In this document: positions 1 to 8,566 of the stretch, piece after piece
Layout: the number at the start of each line of letters is the position of its first letter
How positions within the stretch are numbered: the stretch's first letter is position 1
Source of the DNA: Cellulophaga algicola DSM 14237
GTDB lineage: Bacteria > Bacteroidota > Bacteroidia > Flavobacteriales > Flavobacteriaceae
Direction: 5' to 3'
DNA length: 64,000 nucleotides
Assembly (NCBI RefSeq): GCF_000186265.1
Contig: NC_014934.1
Span: forward strand, 2,418,001-2,482,000
Program-made: the position numbers and the translations under genes
The notes under the pieces: generated by a model
Database searches by the model: none
Seen by the model: only the letters and a program-made list of their open reading frames with translations
What the model was told of the DNA's origin: nothing

Positions 1-578
1 TTCAGCTTATTTAAGGTCTCTCTAAATGATTTTTCTCTTTTGGCTGAGGTGATAATAAATCTTGTGCCAAATGTTTTGGCTAACGCTAGGCTTTCTGCAT
101 CATTTTTTCCAATTCGGATTTGCGGTGCATTAAAACGACTATCGCCACCTGTATGAAAATCTATACAATAATCAATATTAGGAATAATTTCTTTTACAAT
201 GTGATAGGCAAATCTACTGGCTAATGAGCCTCGTAAACTTCCTGGAAATACACGGTTTAAGTCTCTGCCGTCAGGGAATTCTCTAGTCTGACTTAAAAAC
301 CCAAATACATTAACTACTGGTATGCATATAACCATACCAGCAACGGGAATGTGATATTGTTCAGATATAATTTTCCGAACTATTTCAACGCCATTAATCT
401 CATTACCATGAATTCCTCCTGTTAGTAACAATGTGGGACCAGCTTCTTTACCTCTAGATACAATAACTGGAACTTCAATGGTAGAGCCTGTATGTAATTT
501 GGCTATATTTAAGGATAATTGATGTGTTTCACCAGGGAGAATAACCTGACCTAATATTTTTATTTTCTTATTCGGCAT
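1..578 (-). CDS. Succinylglutamate desuccinylase/aspartoacylase family zinc hydrolase (partial, runs off the left edge)
   Basis: The visible 192 N-terminal residues begin [12 protein letters not shown]. They contain the zinc-ligand motif [13 protein letters not shown] (H and E of HxxE), a VFPGSLRGS stretch and DFHTGG with the second histidine ligand, as in the M14-like AstE/AspA family that hydrolyses N-acyl amino acids. The C-terminal part lies outside the window. The gene starts inside the 3' end of rimK and overlaps it by 11 bases, so the two are probably translationally coupled. In many bacteria a gene of this family sits beside rimK, which suggests a linked role in glutamate or peptide-tail chemistry. 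The substrate cannot be told from sequence. Confidence 0.85.
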   Translation of the reverse strand, partial: MPNKKIKILGQVILPGETHQLSLNIAKLHTGSTIEVPVIVSRGKEAGPTLLLTGGIHGNEINGVEIVRKIISEQYHIPVAGMVICIPVVNVFGFLSQTREFPDGRDLNRVFPGSLRGSLASRFAYHIVKEIIPNIDYCIDFHTGGDSRFNAPQIRIGKNDAESLALAKTFGTRFIITSAKREKSFRETLNKL

Positions 579-1443
579 TTCTTTCAACGTATTTAATAAT
601 ATGCCCTGCGATATTTTTTCCTGTAGCAGTTTCAATTCCTTCTAATCCAGGAGAAGAATTTACTTCTAAGATTAAAGGGCCACGTGCAGATTGTAACATG
701 TCTACTCCTGCAATTCCTAAACCTAATGATTTGGCAGCTTTAATTGCTGCATTTTCCTCTTCATCGGTAAGTTCAATAATATTCGCCGTACCACCACGGT
801 GTAAGTTAGATCTAAATTCGCCTTCTTTGCCTTGTCTTTTCATTGCGCCTACTACAACCCCATCTACTACAAAAGCTCTAATGTCTGCACCTTTTGCTTC
901 CTTAATAAATTCTTGAACGATAACTCTTGCCTGCAGGCCATTAAATGCCTCTAAAATAGATTCAGCAGAATTGCGGTTGTCGGCTAAAACTACTCCTAAT
1001 CCTTGTGTGCCTTCTAATAGCTTAATGACTAATGGAGCGCCACCTACTTTATCAATAACGCCACTCACATCTTTAGAGTAATTACTAAAAACTGTTTTGG
1101 GTAAACCTAATCCTGCTCTAGAGAGAATTTGTAAACTTCTAAGTTTATCCCTTGATCTTACCAGGGCCTGAGATTCTGTTGCAGAGAAGACTTTCATCAT
1201 TTCAAACTGTCTAACGACTGCAGTTCCATAAAAAGTAACAGAGGCTCCAATTCTAGGGATTACACCATCTACGTTTGTGATTTCTTCTCCTTTATAAACA
1301 ATACAAGGTTTCTTTTTCTCAATGACTAAGTCGCATTTAGTATGGTTAACGACAACCATTTCATGCCCCTTTTTTTCACCTGCTTCAATTAGTCTTTTGG
1401 TAGAATACAGATTTTGATTTGCGGATAGGATTACAATTTTCAT
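568..1443 (-). CDS. rimK: RimK-type ATP-grasp alpha-L-glutamate ligase
   Basis: The product has 291 residues, close to the usual RimK length of about 300. An N-terminal pre-ATP-grasp domain (about 1-95, with [12 protein letters not shown]) is followed by an ATP-grasp domain with [18 protein letters not shown] (nucleotide loop), [20 protein letters not shown] and the metal-binding end [17 protein letters not shown]. Family members add glutamate to a carboxyl end, classically ribosomal protein S6 in E. coli. The start is a clear ATG at 1443 giving [11 protein letters not shown]. It is the first gene of a pair with the overlapping desuccinylase-like gene. The assignment to RimK is firm; the natural target in this organism is inferred only. 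Confidence 0.92.
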   Translation of the reverse strand: MKIVILSANQNLYSTKRLIEAGEKKGHEMVVVNHTKCDLVIEKKKPCIVYKGEEITNVDGVIPRIGASVTFYGTAVVRQFEMMKVFSATESQALVRSRDKLRSLQILSRAGLGLPKTVFSNYSKDVSGVIDKVGGAPLVIKLLEGTQGLGVVLADNRNSAESILEAFNGLQARVIVQEFIKEAKGADIRAFVVDGVVVGAMKRQGKEGEFRSNLHRGGTANIIELTDEEENAAIKAAKSLGLGIAGVDMLQSARGPLILEVNSSPGLEGIETATGKNIAGHIIKYVERNAE

Positions 1444-1798
1444 GTTTAATTTGTTAGGTATAGCGTTTAAAATGTACAGGATAGAATCCTCTTTAAACTA
1501 TTTGTTATTTAGAGTGATTAGATATTTTGATAAGTGGTAATGGGAGCAATTTGATACGGAAAAGTATTTGTTGCTTTTTCTTTATTAACTGATGTTGGTG
1601 CTCAATATTTAGTGTTTATGAAGTTTATGAAAGCTATTGTATTCGAGTTAAAAATAACTATCCAGATAAGGTAGCCAAAATAAACTTAAAATAAAATTCT
1701 AAGTAGTTTTTTTAGAATTATTTGTCAAACGTAAAATTCACGTATTTTTCTCATGAAGTGACATCACATTCTTTAATGTATTGCGAGGAGGTAATGCC
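1444..1798. other. Intergenic region, 355 bases
   Basis: No open frame with coding character is visible on either strand. It holds the 5' flank of rimK and the 3' flank of the PAP2 gene. A weak inverted repeat (AATTCTAA at 1695-1702 with TTAGAATT at 1712-1719), followed by T-rich sequence on the minus strand, could end the PAP2 transcript. I see nothing else in it. Confidence 0.5.
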
Positions 1799-2383
1799 TT
1801 AAATAAGATGAGAGCTCTTGAAAACTGGTAGTTTTTTGAGTAGAAAAATGTATAAGCAACTTAATGTAATACCAACAGTTAATCCGGTAATGATATCTAA
1901 AGGGTAGTGTACTCCCAAATAAATGCGACTGTAGCTCACCAGGAGTGTCCAAGCTGCTAGTGCGAATAGGAATAGTTTATTTTTTTTGTAAAAAAGTAAA
2001 CTAAAGAATACTGCTAAGGCAGATGAATTGGCGGCATGCGCAGAAAAGTACCCAAATTTGCCGCCACAATGATTTTTTACATTTCGCATAAGAAGGTTAA
2101 TTTCATCATCATGACAAGGTCTTAGTCTGGCAACGCTATTTTTTACAATAATGGATAACTGTTCTGTGGTTAAAAGTAATGCTGCTACTGCAATTAGAAT
2201 ATAGATAGTTTTTTTAACTCCAAAACTTCTGTAGGTGTAATATAACAGGAATACATAAATAGGAATAGTAACAAGGCTTAATGTTCTAGAAAGGTACATC
2301 CAAAATCCATCCCAAGCAGGAGTTCCAAGTCCGTTTAAGTATAAAAAAATATCTTGATCAATTTTAATAAGCTCTTCTAACAT
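1799..2383 (-). CDS. PAP2-family membrane phosphatase
   Basis: The protein has 194 residues and several hydrophobic segments. The three PAP2 signature blocks appear in order: KNSVARLRPCHD (KxxxxxxRP), FSAHAANSSA (the PSGH block, here SAHAAN) and SRIYLGVHYPLDIITG (SRxxxxxHxxxD). Enzymes of this type remove phosphate from lipid pyrophosphates such as undecaprenyl pyrophosphate or from phosphatidate at the membrane. The SAH form of block 2 is common in the lipid-A phosphatase/UppP-like PAP2 branch. It may be transcribed with the PAP2 gene upstream at 2437-3315, 53 bases away. The lipid substrate is not decidable from sequence. Confidence 0.88.
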   Translation of the reverse strand: MLEELIKIDQDIFLYLNGLGTPAWDGFWMYLSRTLSLVTIPIYVFLLYYTYRSFGVKKTIYILIAVAALLLTTEQLSIIVKNSVARLRPCHDDEINLLMRNVKNHCGGKFGYFSAHAANSSALAVFFSLLFYKKNKLFLFALAAWTLLVSYSRIYLGVHYPLDIITGLTVGITLSCLYIFLLKKLPVFKSSHLI

Positions 2384-2436
2384 AAAATAGTATAACTAGT
2401 AATTGTTAGGATAAACAATTTTATAATTCAATACTA

Positions 2437-3315
2437 TTAAAAGCGACCAACAATTCCAATTTTTCCGGGTCCAAAGTCTAGATTCCAACTAACTTTTTTA
2501 GACTGGTCGTTATACTTCTCATCGTATCGACCATCAAGATAACGATCTATAGATTCCACCGTAAAAATGCTAATAGCTACTCCTAGTGCTACATCCGTTA
2601 ACCAGTGTTGACCTTCCCACATTCTAGAAACACCAGGGATAAGTCCTACGGTGTAAATACCCGCTTTGGTCCATGGATTTTTAAACTGCTTAGCAATAGC
2701 ATAGGCATTGGTGAAAGCTAACATGGTATGACCAGACGGAAAAGAATGAAAGTTTCTACTTGGATTAAAAGGATCAAAAGTATCTTCTGTTTTTCCGCTC
2801 ACAGGCCGTGCTCTACCCACAAGAGATTTGGTCAGTTGTTGTAATAGTCCGGCAGAAGTAGCAGATGCGATCAAAAGAACTCCAGTACGTCTTAGTTTTT
2901 CGTTTTTTGAGACTAACCCTGTTAAATAGACACCTCCAGTAAACATGTAGTTGTATTGCGGACTTCCAAATTCGCTACCGTAGTCTCTTATAAATTTAGG
3001 GATTCCTTCTTTTTGACGTATTGAAAAATTAGAAGTTTCTTCATCAAAAATGTAAAGTACTCCCGTGCCGGCAGTAATGGCTCCAAAAGTAGCCCATTGT
3101 TTACCCTGCCAATGCAGTGGTCTTGTATAGGAATAGCCTACACCTCCAAAAACACTACCTAAATCATATTTGAAAGATTGCCATGTAGTTTCTGTAGAAT
3201 CGGAAAAGGGCTGCGCTTCTAAAGATTGTTGTCCTTGTGAGTAGCTTAAACCAATGAGAAAGAAAACTACGATAGGAAGTATTTTTATTTTCTGATTTGT
3301 TTTATGATTTTGCAT
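2437..3315 (-). CDS. Secreted or envelope PAP2-family phosphatase
   Basis: The protein has 292 residues. An N-terminal hydrophobic signal (about residues 10-28, ending near YSQGQQ) is followed by a short unconserved stretch, then PAP2 blocks KSLVGRARP, FHSFPSGHTMLAF and SRMWEGQHWLTDVALG, so the catalytic histidines are present. The extended N-terminus and Gly/Tyr-rich C-terminal end (GKIGIVGRF) differ from the smaller integral PAP2 protein downstream; the catalytic domain probably faces the periplasm. The order of the two PAP2 genes suggests a small operon. Substrate unknown; lipid phosphate hydrolysis is a family-level inference. Confidence 0.87.
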   Translation of the reverse strand: MQNHKTNQKIKILPIVVFFLIGLSYSQGQQSLEAQPFSDSTETTWQSFKYDLGSVFGGVGYSYTRPLHWQGKQWATFGAITAGTGVLYIFDEETSNFSIRQKEGIPKFIRDYGSEFGSPQYNYMFTGGVYLTGLVSKNEKLRRTGVLLIASATSAGLLQQLTKSLVGRARPVSGKTEDTFDPFNPSRNFHSFPSGHTMLAFTNAYAIAKQFKNPWTKAGIYTVGLIPGVSRMWEGQHWLTDVALGVAISIFTVESIDRYLDGRYDEKYNDQSKKVSWNLDFGPGKIGIVGRF

Positions 3316-3474
3316 AGAATTTAATGAGTGCGTTGTATAGCTATAAATTACAAAAATAAAAGTTATGCGCTATTCTTAAAGATTTTTTACTTGAAGTAGA
3401 TAGCTAAAATTGTTTAAGTGTGGTAAACAATCCGCTTTTTATTACTGTATGTTTTCTAATCTAAAGGTCGTGTA

Positions 3475-3514
3475 AAATAAAAAACCCTTGAAAATCATAA
3501 GATTAACAAGGGTT
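3475..3514 (-). terminator. Intrinsic terminator after the tRNA pair
   Basis: AACCCTTG (3483-3490) pairs with CAAGGGTT (3507-3514). On the minus strand the hairpin follows the 3' end of tRNA-Leu by a few bases and runs into TTTTTTATTTT. Confidence 0.75.
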
Positions 3515-3518
3515 CTTG

Positions 3519-3602
3519 TACTCGAGGCGGGACTTGAACCCGCACGGACTAATGTCCATTGGATTTTAAGTCCAACGTGTCTACCAATTCCACCACTCGA
3601 GC
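3519..3602 (-). tRNA. tRNA-Leu (anticodon TAA)
   Basis: The minus strand folds as an 84-nt class II tRNA. The acceptor arms GCTCGAG and CTCGAGT pair, the T-arm contains GGTTCAAGTCC, the anticodon stem-loop is TTGGACTTAAAATCCAA with TAA, and there is a long variable arm as expected for leucine. CCA is not encoded. It lies 61 bases downstream of tRNA-Gly and shares its transcript. Confidence 0.96.
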
Positions 3603-3663
3603 CTATTTGCCTCTACGGCTAGGATCATTGTTTAAACGTATACAAATATACGATTTAATACAG

Positions 3664-3735
3664 AGCGAAAAAAGGGATTCGAACCCTCGACCTCCACCTT
3701 GGCAAGGTGATGCTCTACCCCTGAGCTACTTTCGC
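3664..3735 (-). tRNA. tRNA-Gly (anticodon GCC)
   Basis: The minus strand gives a 72-nt cloverleaf: acceptor GCGAAAG with TTTTCGC, D-arm GCTCAGGGGTAGAGC, anticodon arm CACCTTGCCAAGGTG with GCC, and T-arm GGGTTCGAATCCC. CCA is not encoded. It is first in a two-tRNA unit with tRNA-Leu. Confidence 0.96.
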
Positions 3736-3784
3736 AGTTGATGTTTTATTTTAAAGAACTTCACATTCGTTCCAAATGCGGATG

Positions 3785-3814
3785 CAAATTTAAGATAATT
3801 CTATAAAAACCAAA
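3785..3814 (-). promoter_or_regulatory. Bacteroidota-type promoter for the tRNA operon
   Basis: On the minus strand TTTG (3811-3814) is followed after 18 bases by TAAATTTG (3785-3792), matching the -33 TTTG and -7 TAnnTTTG elements of the Bacteroidota primary sigma factor. It lies about 50 bases before tRNA-Gly. Confidence 0.7.
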
Positions 3815-3858
3815 GAAAAAAAGCAGAAAAGAATTAAAAAAATTAATTAACTGCTTTT
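3812..3858 (-). terminator. Putative mutS terminator
   Basis: AAAAGCAG (3819-3826) pairs with CTGCTTTT (3851-3858) around an A/T-rich loop. On the minus strand the stem is followed by a run of T, about 50 bases beyond the mutS stop. Its T-run abuts the -33 element of the tRNA promoter. Confidence 0.6.
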
Positions 3859-3910
3859 GTTCGTTTGCTATGTATTAAAATACAGCTATTTAGCTTTTTT
3901 AAATTTTAGT

Positions 3911-6523
3911 TTAAGCTTTCTCTTTTTTGGTTATTAGGCGCTTAATTTCATTTAATTTCATCAAAGCTTCTACAGGAGTGAGTGTATTTATGTCTAAATG
4001 GGTAATTTCTTCTTTGATCTGCTGAAGTAAAGGATCGTCTAAATTAAAGAAGCTTAACTGCATTTCCTCATGGGCGTCTTTTAATTTTCCTGTTAGTTCT
4101 TCACTAGAATGTGATTTTTCTAATTTTTTTAGAATCTTATTCGCTTTTGCAATGACTTGTTGTGGCATTCCGGCCATCTTTGCTACATGTATTCCAAAAC
4201 TATGCTCACTACCTCCTGGTGTAAGCTTACGTAGAAAAAGAACATTGTCCTTGAGTTCCTTTACAGAAACATTGTAATTCTTAATACGCTCAAATGTTGT
4301 CGCCATTTCATTAATTTCATGATAATGGGTGGCAAACAGCGTTTTTGCTCGCGCAGGATGTTCGTGCAGGTACTCAGAAATAGCCCAAGCGATGGAAATA
4401 CCATCATAGGTGCTTGTTCCTCTACCAATTTCATCTAATAAAACTAAACTACGCTCAGAGAGGTTGTTTAGAATAGATGCCGTTTCATTCATTTCTACCA
4501 TGAATGTAGATTCGCCCATAGAAATATTATCGCTTGCGCCTACCCGCGTAAATATTTTGTCTACAAAACCAATTTTAGCACTTTCTGCGGGTACAAAACT
4601 TCCCATTTGTGCCAGTAAAACAATAAGGGCTGTTTGTCTTAATATGGCAGATTTACCACTCATGTTTGGACCCGTAATCATGATGATTTGTTGTTCTTCT
4701 CTGTTTAAGACAACATCATTTGCAATATAAATTTCTCCTAAAGGAAGTTGTTTTTCAATGACAGGGTGTCTACCATTTTTAATTTCAATCTCGGTAGTAT
4801 CATTGATACTTGGTAATACGTAGTTGTTTTCTTTGGCTAATTGTGTAAATCCGCAGAGACAATCTAATTGTGCAATTTGATATGCATTGTTCTGTACAGG
4901 GGCTATGTATTCTTGCATCCACATGATAAGTTGCGAGAATAATTCTTGTTCTAAGCTTAGAATTCTTTCTTCTGCTCCTAATATTTTGCCTTCATACTCT
5001 TTTAATTCTTCGGTAATATAACGTTCTGCATTTACTAAGGTTTGCTTGCGAATCCATTCTTCAGGAACTTTATCTTTATGTGTATTGCGTACTTCTATAT
5101 AGTACCCAAAAACATTATTTGAAGCTATTTTTAAAGAGCTGATGCCTGTGCGTTCCGTTTCTCGGGCTAGCATTTTATTAAGGTAATCTTTACCAGAGAA
5201 AGCCAATCCTCTTAGTTCGTCTAATTCTTCTGAATACCCCTTAGCAATAGTACTGCCCTTGAGCATATTTACAGGAGCTTCTTCATGAATCATCTCCTTT
5301 ATTTTAGAGCGCAATAAATCGCAAGCATGCAATTGGTCTCCAATAAATTTAACAGCTTCATTCTTACTCTGTATGCAAAGCTGCTTGATGGGAACAATAG
5401 CTTCAAGAGAATTTTTTAATTGAATAACTTCTTTTGGGTTTATCTTTCCTGTAGCAACTTTAGAAATTAACCGCTCTAGATCTCCAATTTGTTTAATGTG
5501 ATTTTGAAATTTAGCATGTGTAGGTTCGTTAGCTTTTAAATAGGAAACTACTTCATGTCTTCGTTTAATCTTCTCAACATTTTTTAAAGGTAATGCAAGC
5601 CAACGCTTTAACATTCTGCCGCCCATCGGAGATATTGTCTTGTCTATAATGTCAAGTAGGGTAATGGCATTGCTGTTATTTGCGTGATATAATTCAAGAT
5701 TTCGGATCGTAAAACGATCCATCCAAATATGTTCTTCTTCAGCTATACGTTCTAGTTTGCTAATGTGTTGTAATTTTCGATGCTGAGTTTCTGTAAGATA
5801 ATGCAGGGTTACACCAGCGGCCGTGATTCCAAGGCTTAAGTGGTCTACTCCAAAGCCTTTTAAGCTCTTGGTTTTAAAATGATTGGTAAGTGTCTCTAGC
5901 GCATAATCATCTTGAAAAACCCAATCTTCCATAAAAAATGTATGGAATTGTTTACCAAAAGTTTCTTGAAATTCTTTTTTATGGGATTTGGAGACTAATA
6001 TTTCATTAGGGGCAAAGTTCTGGAGTAATTTATCTACTTGATCATCGGTACCTTCAGAAGTTAAAAATTCTCCAGTAGAGATGTCTAAAAAAGCAACGCC
6101 AATACCTTTTCGTCCAAAATGAACAGCCGCAAGAAAGTTATTGCTTTTAGCACTTAAAATATCATCATTAAAGGCAACACCCGGAGTTACTAATTCTGTA
6201 ACGCCACGTTTAACAATAGTTTTGGTTTGTTTAGGGTCTTCTAGTTGATCGCAAATGGCAACCCGAAGTCCTGCTTTAACTAGTTTAGGTAAATAGGTGT
6301 TTACGGAATGGTGCGGAAAGCCAGCCAATTCTGTTTTTTCCCCGCCATTATTCCTGTGGGTTAATGTAATTCCTAATATTTGCGAGGCCCTTATCGCATC
6401 ATCACCAAATGTTTCGTAAAAATCTCCAACGCGAAACAATAGTAATGCATCAGGATATTTCTTCTTGATCGTATTGTACTGATTCATTAAAGGAGTTACC
6501 TTCTTTTTTTCTGTCTTTGCCAA
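3911..6523 (-). CDS. mutS: DNA mismatch repair protein MutS
   Basis: The product has 870 residues. The N-terminal mismatch-binding domain carries the Phe-x-Glu motif ([11 protein letters not shown], about residues 32-42), followed by connector, lever and clamp regions. The ABC ATPase domain has Walker A GPNMSGKS at 618-625, the signature region [13 protein letters not shown], Walker [17 protein letters not shown] and FATHYHEI. It recognises mismatches after replication and recruits MutL. The frame begins with TTG at 6523 ([16 protein letters not shown]), with an in-frame TAG just upstream; the next ATG is at residue 13. TTG is favoured because MutS proteins of this lineage keep the basic leader before TPLM. 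It diverges from the RNA methyltransferase gene. Confidence 0.97.
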   Translation of the reverse strand: MAKTEKKKVTPLMNQYNTIKKKYPDALLLFRVGDFYETFGDDAIRASQILGITLTHRNNGGEKTELAGFPHHSVNTYLPKLVKAGLRVAICDQLEDPKQTKTIVKRGVTELVTPGVAFNDDILSAKSNNFLAAVHFGRKGIGVAFLDISTGEFLTSEGTDDQVDKLLQNFAPNEILVSKSHKKEFQETFGKQFHTFFMEDWVFQDDYALETLTNHFKTKSLKGFGVDHLSLGITAAGVTLHYLTETQHRKLQHISKLERIAEEEHIWMDRFTIRNLELYHANNSNAITLLDIIDKTISPMGGRMLKRWLALPLKNVEKIKRRHEVVSYLKANEPTHAKFQNHIKQIGDLERLISKVATGKINPKEVIQLKNSLEAIVPIKQLCIQSKNEAVKFIGDQLHACDLLRSKIKEMIHEEAPVNMLKGSTIAKGYSEELDELRGLAFSGKDYLNKMLARETERTGISSLKIASNNVFGYYIEVRNTHKDKVPEEWIRKQTLVNAERYITEELKEYEGKILGAEERILSLEQELFSQLIMWMQEYIAPVQNNAYQIAQLDCLCGFTQLAKENNYVLPSINDTTEIEIKNGRHPVIEKQLPLGEIYIANDVVLNREEQQIIMITGPNMSGKSAILRQTALIVLLAQMGSFVPAESAKIGFVDKIFTRVGASDNISMGESTFMVEMNETASILNNLSERSLVLLDEIGRGTSTYDGISIAWAISEYLHEHPARAKTLFATHYHEINEMATTFERIKNYNVSVKELKDNVLFLRKLTPGGSEHSFGIHVAKMAGMPQQVIAKANKILKKLEKSHSSEELTGKLKDAHEEMQLSFFNLDDPLLQQIKEEITHLDINTLTPVEALMKLNEIKRLITKKEKA

Positions 6524-6540
6524 AAGCTATATAATTAACC

Positions 6541-6548
6541 TATTTTTG
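6541..6548 (+). promoter_or_regulatory. -7 box upstream of the RNA methyltransferase gene
   Basis: TATTTTTG matches TAnnTTTG. It lies about 90 bases before the ATG, in the interval shared with divergent mutS. Confidence 0.5.
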
Positions 6549-6638
6549 CATCAAAATAATGAAAAACGAATGTACTATTTTCTTTAAGGAATATACATGA
6601 TTGTTGATATTTTGAAATAAGTTTTTGATTTAAGAAAC

Positions 6639-7169
6639 ATGCGAAAATTAAAGAATAGCGAACTAGATCGTTTAGATGTTAATGGGTTTAAAGAAGCCAG
6701 TAAATCTCCATTGATTATTGTTCTAGATAATATTAGAAGTTTAAATAATATTGGTTCTGTTTTTAGAACGGCAGATGCTTTTTTAATAGAAAAAATATAT
6801 TTGTGCGGTATAACAGCACAGCCTCCGCATAAAGATATACACAAAACTGCATTAGGAGCAACGGACAGTGTGGTTTGGGAATATGTAGAGAATACGATGG
6901 ATGTTATTCAATCTTTAAAAGAAAATAAGGTAACCACGATTGCCATTGAACAAGCTGAAAATGCTGTTTTTTTAAATGATTTTAAGGTTTCTAAAGATGA
7001 AAAATATGCTTTAATCTTCGGGAATGAAGTAAAAGGTGTTGCTCAAGAAGTTGTTTCTAGTTGTGATACTGTGGTAGAAATTCCGCAATACGGCACAAAA
7101 CATTCTTTAAATATTTCGGTAAGTGCAGGAGTAGTTGTCTGGGATTTGTGGGCCAAATTGAATGCTTAA
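6639..7169 (+). CDS. SpoU/TrmH-family RNA 2'-O-methyltransferase
   Basis: The product has 176 residues, the length of a minimal SPOUT catalytic domain without an N-terminal RNA-binding extension. The SpoU motifs are visible: motif 1 VLDNIRSLNNIGSVFRTADAF (N and R catalytic region, about residues 29-49), motif 2 ALIFGNEVKGV (about 126-136) and motif 3 IPQYGTKHSLNISVSAGVVVW (about 148-168), which form the knotted SAM site. It probably methylates a tRNA or rRNA ribose; the target (TrmH-like G18 or other) cannot be set from sequence. It ends at a strong bidirectional terminator. Confidence 0.9.
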   Translation: MRKLKNSELDRLDVNGFKEASKSPLIIVLDNIRSLNNIGSVFRTADAFLIEKIYLCGITAQPPHKDIHKTALGATDSVVWEYVENTMDVIQSLKENKVTTIAIEQAENAVFLNDFKVSKDEKYALIFGNEVKGVAQEVVSSCDTVVEIPQYGTKHSLNISVSAGVVVWDLWAKLNA

Positions 7170-7196
7170 TGATTGTTCTGATTCATTTACAAGTAT

Positions 7197-7232
7197 AAAA
7201 AAAACCCTAGCTTTTCAGTTAGGGTTTTTTTG
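7197..7232. terminator. Bidirectional intrinsic terminator
   Basis: AACCCTA (7203-7209) pairs with TAGGGTT (7220-7226), flanked by an A-run upstream and a T-run downstream. It can serve both the RNA methyltransferase gene and the convergent folK-dNK gene, though the latter ends about 120 bases away. Confidence 0.8.
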
Positions 7233-7349
7233 TATAGTTTGAGTTAGTTAGTTCTAAAACCAGCCATTAAATAAGTTCTAATAGTTGCTTTTATTACATG
7301 CAATTAAGGGAAATCATTCTAAGTATGCAAGTATAATGTGAATATTATC

Positions 7350-8495
7350 TTAATTTTTTATTCCTACACTGTATTCTATAATTTGGTCCACTATGAAATT
7401 GTAGTCCTTTTCTTTCTCTACGAAATCTAATTCGCTAATATCAACGATTAACGTATTATGGTCGGGTGCACTTTTAATAAAATCTAAATACCCACGATTA
7501 ATTTTTTCTAAATAATCTGGAGGAATGTTTTGTTCGTAATCACGATCTCTTTTCTTTATGTTTTCTAAAAGACGCTCTGTATTTTGATATAGATACACAT
7601 ATAGACCTGGTTTTTTAACTTCTTTATGCATGAAGTTAAAAACTTTGCGATACAATTTAAACTCTTCTTCCTGTAAGGTTACTTTAGCAAAAATTAGCGA
7701 TTTAAAGATGTCATAATCACTGACCATAAAACTCTTAAAAAGATCAAATTGAGAAGTGTCATCTGTAAATTGTTGGTAACGTTCTGCTAGGAAAGACATC
7801 TCTAGCGGAAAGGCATAACGCGCTTGGTCTTCGTAAAATTTAGGAAGGAAAGGGTTGTCTGCAAAACGTTCTAAAATTAATTTCGCATTAAAATCATCAG
7901 ATATTCTGCTGGCTAAGGTAGTTTTTCCTGCTCCAATGTTTCCTTCTATGGCTATGAAATTTAATTTAGATAAGAGTAACTCTCTAGTTTTATAGAGCTT
8001 TAAGGTGGTTTTTGTTACCGTGCTTTTATCGCGACACATCTGTATCATATTACGGGTGTCTTTATTAAATATTGGGTGATAAAATTGCGGTGCGATATCA
8101 CTTAAAGGCTTTAAAACAAACTTCCTGTCCTGTAATGAAGGGTGCGGAAGTGTTAGTGTGCTGGTATTGATAATATCATAATCGTAATAAAGAATATCAA
8201 TATCAATACTTCTTGCGGCGTAACCGTCGGAAACTTCTCTAACTCGCCCTAATTTTTTTTCAATAGCATGTATTTTCTGAAGTACAAGTTCAGGTTCCAT
8301 ATTTGATTGTATGGTGAGACAGCAATTGAAAAAGTCTTCGGACTCAAAACCCCATGAAGGACTTTCGTACACATGAGATATAGCGGTAACCGCGCTTATA
8401 TTTTCGGAAATTTTGAAAATTGCGCTTTGTAGATTGTAGAGCTTGTTGCCAAGATTACTGCCTAGCGATAAATATATTATTTTGGGGTTGTTCAT
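7350..8495 (-). CDS. folK: FolK-deoxynucleoside kinase fusion
   Basis: One protein joins two enzymes. Residues 1-150 are 6-hydroxymethyl-dihydropterin pyrophosphokinase: YLSLGSNLGNK, the metal-binding pair D98/D100 in ARSIDIDILYY, and LPHPSLQDRKFVLKPL. Residues about 178-381 are a deoxynucleoside kinase with P-loop GNIGAGKTT (185-193), an LAERYQQF segment and a lid-like KKRDRDYEQNIP stretch. HPPK makes a folate precursor; the kinase salvages deoxynucleosides, so both halves feed nucleotide/folate supply. Such fusions are known in flavobacteria. I chose the ATG at 8495 (MNNPKIIYLSLG) because HPPK normally begins there; an upstream ATG at 8522 would add nine unconserved residues. A second free-standing kinase lies at 48472-49086. 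Confidence 0.93.
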   Translation of the reverse strand: MNNPKIIYLSLGSNLGNKLYNLQSAIFKISENISAVTAISHVYESPSWGFESEDFFNCCLTIQSNMEPELVLQKIHAIEKKLGRVREVSDGYAARSIDIDILYYDYDIINTSTLTLPHPSLQDRKFVLKPLSDIAPQFYHPIFNKDTRNMIQMCRDKSTVTKTTLKLYKTRELLLSKLNFIAIEGNIGAGKTTLASRISDDFNAKLILERFADNPFLPKFYEDQARYAFPLEMSFLAERYQQFTDDTSQFDLFKSFMVSDYDIFKSLIFAKVTLQEEEFKLYRKVFNFMHKEVKKPGLYVYLYQNTERLLENIKKRDRDYEQNIPPDYLEKINRGYLDFIKSAPDHNTLIVDISELDFVEKEKDYNFIVDQIIEYSVGIKN

Positions 8496-8534
8496 AATAG
8501 CGGAACAAAATAAATAAAACAATTTAACATTAGT

Positions 8535-8542
8535 TATCTTTG
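8535..8542 (+). promoter_or_regulatory. -7 box of the sppA promoter
   Basis: TATCTTTG fits TAnnTTTG and lies 24 bases before the sppA ATG, in the gap between the divergent folK and sppA genes. Confidence 0.65.
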
Positions 8543-8566
8543 TGAGGAATTTATAACGAAATTTTA

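Noticed and set aside
698-916. 72-residue plus-strand open frame inside rimK
   Set aside because: Antisense to the ATP-grasp domain; composition is typical of a shadow.
3559-3741. 60-residue open frame on the plus strand
   Set aside because: It lies across tRNA-Leu and tRNA-Gly and reads through their antisense; it is not a gene.
6584-6844. 86-residue minus-strand frame at the start of the RNA methyltransferase gene
   Set aside because: Antisense to conserved SPOUT motif 1 and lacking its own conserved features.
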